A stretch of 64,000 bases of DNA from Cyanophora paradoxa (lineage: Eukaryota > Glaucocystophyceae > Cyanophorales > Cyanophoraceae). The stretch spans positions 62,001 through 126,000 of the forward strand of contig QPMI01000629.1 in the NCBI GenBank assembly GCA_004431415.1, in the 5' to 3' direction. Shown piece after piece: positions 59,140 through 64,000 of this stretch. Each line of letters begins with the position of its first letter. Positions within the stretch are counted from its first letter, which is position 1. Under the pieces are notes generated by a model that had not been told where the DNA came from, made no database searches, and saw only the letters and a list, made by a program, of their open reading frames with translations. The position numbers and the translations under genes are program-made.

Positions 59140-61340
59140 GTTGGGTACCGGTGCTGCATCACGGCCCTGCATGCGTACGTACGTACGTACGCCCACGTAT
59201 ACGAACGAAATTTTGCAACAGAATTCGAAATAAAAACCTTTGCACCGCATGGGTACTGCGTATACCGCACTACGTATACCGCGTCGTGTGATCATGCCTG
59301 AGTCGGCGTGACTCTCGTGGTGACTCACTGCAGCTGGCTCACTGCCAGCTAGAGTCACTGGTGAGTCGCGTCGCGTATACGTACTACAGTATACCAGGTC
59401 ACAGCTCGCGGAAAAAAGGCGCATAGGCCGGTCTAGGACTTTAATTTCTCCCAGTGAAGATTTTCTCGCGAGCTCCAGCCATTGGATGAAAAAGTTTCAT
59501 TTGCGTACCCCAAACCTTCGTTCGCGCTCGTTCAACATGAAAGCTGCGCACAAAGCACTTCGTACCCACGCCTTCTTGCAGAGTCAGCGCCGCAGCGGAG
59601 AAAGCTGGTCGCCCCGCCGGCTTTCAGCAGCCTCCTTAGGTCCAGTGAGCTTCAGGGAAGCGGCGAAGGCGGCCCCAGGTGGCGGCAGTCCGCGGCGGCA
59701 CTTTTGAGCGCGGAACAGGACCTGTTGACCGCCCACTCTCTTCCCACGCATCGAAGGCAGGTTCTGTATTCACTCTGATGCACTAGGACGCGTCCCGGGC
59801 TCTGGCGGTTCCTCACCGGACTCGCAACCGCAGTGGCACCTCCTTCACAGGCACGCCTCCACGCACGCTACGCGTATACTATGCAAGCTAACGATCATGC
59901 GGGTGCGTGTCTGCACGCGCCGCGCGCTGCCCAGCTGATGCGATGAGGTCGCTCCCCGCCGTGTGCAGTTGTCTCCCAAAGTGCCAGAGCCGGGCCTCAG
60001 CGTAAACGAGTGGATGCTACTCAAGCTACATAAGCTGTAGGCGAGCGAAGAAGGGTCGCTCAACAGCTCCAGTTCCGCGCTAATCGAAAACGCGTTTGCA
60101 GGTCTCCCTAGTCCTTGGCCGCCCGACGACGGGGGCCTCGCCCGCCGGCTGCGCATCGTCGTTTCACGATGTACAGGTGCTATACTTCCTTTCCGCTCTC
60201 TTCTGCGACCATTTCGCCGCCGCCTGATCGACCACCACCACCACCACAGGCGCGGTCCTTCACCTCGGCGGCAGCCCTGGGCGGGAATGACACGCAGCGG
60301 CATTCCGAGGCGTACGCAAGTGTGTTTTATAGCTTCTAGAACACCCCACGCCCCTTCCCCTTCGATGTGGCGCTCGCCCATGTCGCCCGTGTGCAAGGCA
60401 CCTCGCTGTCTCTCGCCGCGCGGGCGGGGCGTGGGCGGCACTCCTTCTGGGCATGTGAGGGCGTTGTACTGCATGCATAAGGGTGGGAAAGCGCACACAA
60501 CAAGACGAGCGGTGCCGGGGCGGCGAAACCGCGCCGGATGGGCGGAAGCCGCGATTCGAACAACCGGGACCGATCCAGCGGCAGTCCTGGCGCCTGGCCC
60601 GCTCTATAGCTCGGGACATACATCTAAAGCACGGTGAGAGCGTTGACGGAAGACGCGCGCCGCAGGATGGCTTTCGAGGAGCGTTTGTCTGCGGCGGGCG
60701 GCGGCAAGCGAGCGAGAGCGTCGCATATACATCCCAAGCGCGCGGAGAGCGCGGAGGCCGAGCGCTGGAGCGAGCGGAGCGAGCTAGCCGGGCGGCAAGT
60801 TTGGGCGAACGAAGGCTTTAGCGGGGGTAGCGCTAGCTAGTTGCACGTGGCTCACGTGCGCTGAGCCAATCCGATTTGCAGGAAGCACCGGATCGCGTTT
60901 CTATTGGCCGACTCGGAATATATATATTCGGCAATTCCCTTGACTTAAAGTCTTGGTATATTTGGGGGGCCCTATATCGTGACTCAACGAGTAACACCGA
61001 ACGGTCGCCCTTTTTTCCGCGAGCTGTGGGTAGTCCGAGTCCGTGCGTGACGCGACGTCGACGTCGCGACTCGCGAGTCGCGATCGACTAACATGCACAT
61101 GCATGCATATGCATATGTACATATTTTAACGTTCATCCAGATTCATGACCGTACGCCGGTCCACTCAAATTAATAATTTTTATATCCGTACGCGTGACGC
61201 GTCGATCGACTTATATAATGTTATATATATACACGTATCAATATCATAGCGCTAGCATATCCATACGCGTACGTCGACGTCCATCGCGCAAATGAATGTG
61301 ACTAAAATTAATTCAGTGTACATGTTAATTTTATAACTGA
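59140..61340. other. Non-coding region rich in palindromic words
   Basis: No exon supported. (GTAC)n at 59,172-59,190, GAGTCAC/GTGACTC palindromes at 59,300-59,370, a CCA run at about 60,231-60,247, nested CGACGTCG/GCGAGTCGC palindromes at 61,050-61,090 and AT-rich sequence at 61,100-61,330. Confidence 0.45.
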
Positions 61341-61995
61341 AACTCTACGCCACCGCAGCGGTGCGACGTTCGTGCAAGAATCAACGCCACGTTCCACGGT
61401 TCGGGCCGCTGAATTAATCGGGCGCCGAGCATCGCGGGCGATCTGACGCCACTCACTGAGTCAGGCTGCCTCGCGTTAAACTCGACGCCATAGAGCAGCA
61501 GCTTCCAAGTCGGCGACGCTCGTGTGTGATCCAACGCTACGGTGCGGGGCGCCAAAAGCGGCGGATCCAACGCCACTGCATTGCGTTAAACTGGACGCTA
61601 CGATTCGGGCGCCGAGCATCGCGGGAGATTCAACGCCACTGCCTCGCATTAAACTCGGCAATGATCGTGTGAAATCCAACGCTACGGACCGCCAACGGTG
61701 CGGGGCGCCAAGAGGGGAGGATTCAACGCCACTGCAATGCGACTGTATTGCGTTAAACTGGACGCCACGGTACGGGCGCCAAGCCCCGCGGGGGATCCAA
61801 TGCCACTGCTTCGCGTTAAACTTGACGCCATATTGCAGCTAGCGTTTCCCAATTGCAAGCTCAACCTCGTGTGATCATGAGATCTAACGCTACGGTGCGT
61901 GGCGTCAAGCCGCGGGGGATAAAACGCCACTGCATTGCGTTTGACTCGACGCCATATTCAATGACTGCAGCTTGGCGACGCTCGTACAAGATCCA
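61340..61995. repeat. ~110-120 bp degenerate repeat array, about six units
   Basis: Recurring words: AACGCCACTGC(A/T)T(T/C)GCGTTAAACT, GACGCCA(T/C), GGGCGCCGAGCATCGCGGG and GTG(A/T)GATCCAACGCTACGGTGCGGGGCGCC. Units diverge more than in other arrays, so this is an older family. No coding potential. Confidence 0.8.
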
Positions 61996-63020
61996 ACGCT
62001 ACGCGTATACGTACGTATACGCGTGCATGGTAAACGTATGCATAGCATTGCATACCCGCCGGCGCCGGGCCGGTATACCGTACGTTGGCCGGTAGTACCG
62101 GTGCGGCCCGGGCGCCGGGCGCCGCGGGCCACGGTAACTAGAACGTTGACGTCGACGTTCACGTTGTCGCAGTTGCAATGGGGTACAGCTGGTCTCGAGG
62201 AAAAAAAACAACGACTTGCAGCAGCAGCAGCAGCCGGCGAGCCGGGCACGGATCGACTCCCATCATCCTCGCACACCACCACGCATCCCAGCTTGCCCAG
62301 CAGCGTGTACGCGCACTCGCGGAGTAGCCCGGCCGATCGGCCAGTGTGCGATCAACGTCGAGGCGCGCCGCGGTACCGGTTTCTAGCACAGATCAAAGAG
62401 ATGCCGCACGCGAGCCGCGCCACTGAGCGGTCCGTGTCGTCGGGGGATTGTCCGAGCGTGCGCGCTCCGAGGTTCGCCCCGCCCGCTCTCGCCTCGGACA
62501 GCCGGGACAGGTCGCCGGGCACGGGCGCTCTTCTGACGCTCGGCGGAACCTCGGGGATCACGCAGACTATCTACTGAAGCTCCGCGGGGATCCCTTGCGC
62601 CCTCGTTGACGTGTGCGTCGCCGCCGGCCTCCGGACGCGTTGGTTGACCTGACCTCGTCGCGCAGCGCTCTCAGGAGCGTGATCGAGCACCGTGCACCAA
62701 AGTCCGCGCCTCTTGACACGCCTGGGACGCGCCGCCGCGACGGGTTCGCTCCCCGCCCGCTCCCGGCCTCGCGCTCTCGATCCCGATCGGGCGCCTCGCG
62801 CGACGCGTCGGCGGCAGGCCTCGTCGACGCGTCGCGACCCTTGGCCGCGCGCGTACGCGACGGAGCGGCGCCCCGGCGGCCCCGCAGAGCGCGCATACCG
62901 CCTGCAAGAAGTGTCCCCCGCGGCCGCACGGACTCTCTTGCATCGCGCGTACTTTCCCACCTCGCCTCTCGTACGAACCCTGACCGTCTTTGCAGCGGCG
63001 TGGCGCGACAGACGACCCGC
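61996..63020. other. No gene recognised
   Basis: 61,996-62,110 has GTATAC/GTACGTAC palindromes. 62,217-62,235 is a GCA run. 62.3-63.0 kb is GC-rich with open frames on both strands but no domain or splice support. Confidence 0.4.
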
Positions 63021-64000
63021 CTCCCGTACCCCTGGCTACGGCGGCGGCAGCGAGGGGGGTAGAGGTGAGCGCGGGAGACTCCCCCCCCCCCAAGGGACCT
63101 GAGCCGCCCCCCTTCTTCCCGCCCGCAGATCCCGCTCCTTCTGGGGCGGCGGGGCGAGTCTCCACCGGCCCCCGTACCCCTGGCTACGGCGGCGGCGGCG
63201 GTGAGGGGGGTAGAGGTGCGCGCGGGAGACTCGCCGGCCCCCCCCCAAGGGACCTGAGCCGCCCCCCTTCTTCCCGCCCGCAGATCCCGCTCCTTCTGGG
63301 GCGGCGGGGCGAGTCTCCACCGGCCCCCGTACCCCTGGCTACGGCGGCGGCGGCGGCGAGGGGTAGAGGTGCGCGCGGGAGACTCGCCGGCCTCCCCCCA
63401 GGGACCTGAGCCGCGCCCCTTCTTCCCCGCCCGCAGATCCCGAGCCTTCTGGGGCGGCGGGGCGAGTCTCCACCTCCCCCGTACCCCTGGTTACGGCGGC
63501 GGCGGCGAGGGGGGTAGAGGTGAGCGCGGGAGACTCGCCGGCCTCCCCCGAGGGACCCTGACCCGCGCCCCGTCTTCCCGCCCGCAGATCCCGCCCCCTC
63601 TAGGGGCGGCGGGGCGAGTCTCCACCGCCCCCCGTACCCCTGGCCACGGCGGCGGCGGCGAGGGGGTAGAGGTGCGCGCGGGAGACTCGCCGGCCTCCCC
63701 GAGGGACCCTGACCGCGCCCCGTCTTCCCGCCCGCAGATCCCGCCCCCTCTAGGGGCGGCGGGGCGAGTCTCCACCGGCCCCCGTACCCCTGGCTACGGA
63801 GGCGGCGGCGGGGGGGGGGGGGTAGAGGTGAGCGCGGGCGACTCGCCGCCCCTCCCCAGGGGACCCTGACTCGCGTCCTTCTTCCCGCCCGCAGATCCCG
63901 CTCCTTCTGGGGCGACGGGGCGAGTTTCCACCGGGCCCCGTACCCCTGGCTACGGCGGCGGCGGCGAAGGGGGGTAGAGGTGCGCGCGGGAGACTCGCCG
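63020..64000. repeat. ~150 bp minisatellite, seven copies, continuing off right edge
   Basis: CCGTACCCCTGGCTACGGCGGC recurs at about 63,024, 63,172, 63,328, 63,479, 63,633, 63,780 and 63,938. Each unit holds GGGAGACTCGCCG, then CTTCCCGCCCGCAG, then GGGGCGAGTCTCCACC. The first and last are inverted copies of the same core shared with the 47.6 and 49.5 kb arrays. GTACCCC...CCCGCAG within the unit resembles a ~100 nt intron. Confidence 0.92.

Noticed and set aside
1-64000. Bacterial origin of the window
   Set aside because: Phase-matched spliceosomal introns in at least three genes, a LINE fragment and an AAA+ gene of eukaryotic layout exclude it.

Overview
This is a GC-rich nuclear contig of a eukaryote, most likely a unicellular alga or other protist. 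It has spliceosomal introns of roughly 35-310 nt with GT..CAG/TAG ends, signal-peptide and transmembrane proteins split into many small exons, a LINE reverse transcriptase fragment, and very large amounts of tandem and dispersed repeat. No rRNA, CRISPR, operon or bacterial gene order is visible. The exact lineage cannot be fixed from sequence alone.

Layout. 1-7,230 (minus): the 5' part of a secreted Ig/FN3-like protein, with a signal-peptide exon followed by 12 domain exons that sit in an approx. 600-616 bp exon+intron tandem array running off the left edge. 7.2-15.2 kb: non-coding DNA rich in palindromic words, a 135-150 bp satellite (11.3-12.35 kb), a perfect 177 bp duplication and the first copy of a dispersed repeat. 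15,225-19,912 (plus): a 17-exon type I membrane protein, modelled at 1,037 aa. 20.8-26.0 kb: three composite copies of a 1.6-1.9 kb repeat. 26.9-28.2 kb: a small coiled-coil gene. 29.1-30.4 kb: a SINE-like repeat with a degenerate tRNA-like box, then a Pro/Ala-rich ORF. 30.7-40.4 kb: a large satellite field with a 1.1 kb higher-order repeat built on a ~30 nt inverted motif.

41,760-45,572 (plus): a Ulp1-type cysteine protease region followed by a tyrosine recombinase, probably one polyprotein or fusion of a Crypton-like mobile element, interrupted by apparent single-base deletions. 47.6-50.3 kb: two minisatellites sharing one core. 50,695-52,504 (plus): a possible beta-propeller protein with a cluster of frameshifts. 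52.8-53.67 kb: a LINE fragment truncated at both ends. 54,054-58,798 (minus): a 14-exon AAA+ ATPase with an N-terminal Cys-rich (zinc-finger-like) region. 59-63 kb: non-coding, with a perfect hairpin and a ~115 bp repeat array. 63.0-64.0 kb: a third minisatellite of the shared-core family, running off the right edge.

Three threads cross the window. A donor-site preference for GT[G/C/A]CGC occurs in the well-resolved genes. The 11-mer TACCGTAGTAC has nine exact copies. A GGGGTAC/GTACCCC word is present in nearly every tandem-repeat family. The most notable candidates for something undescribed are the Ulp1-tyrosine recombinase element, the related splice-signal-bearing minisatellites, and the exon-per-domain surface-protein array.
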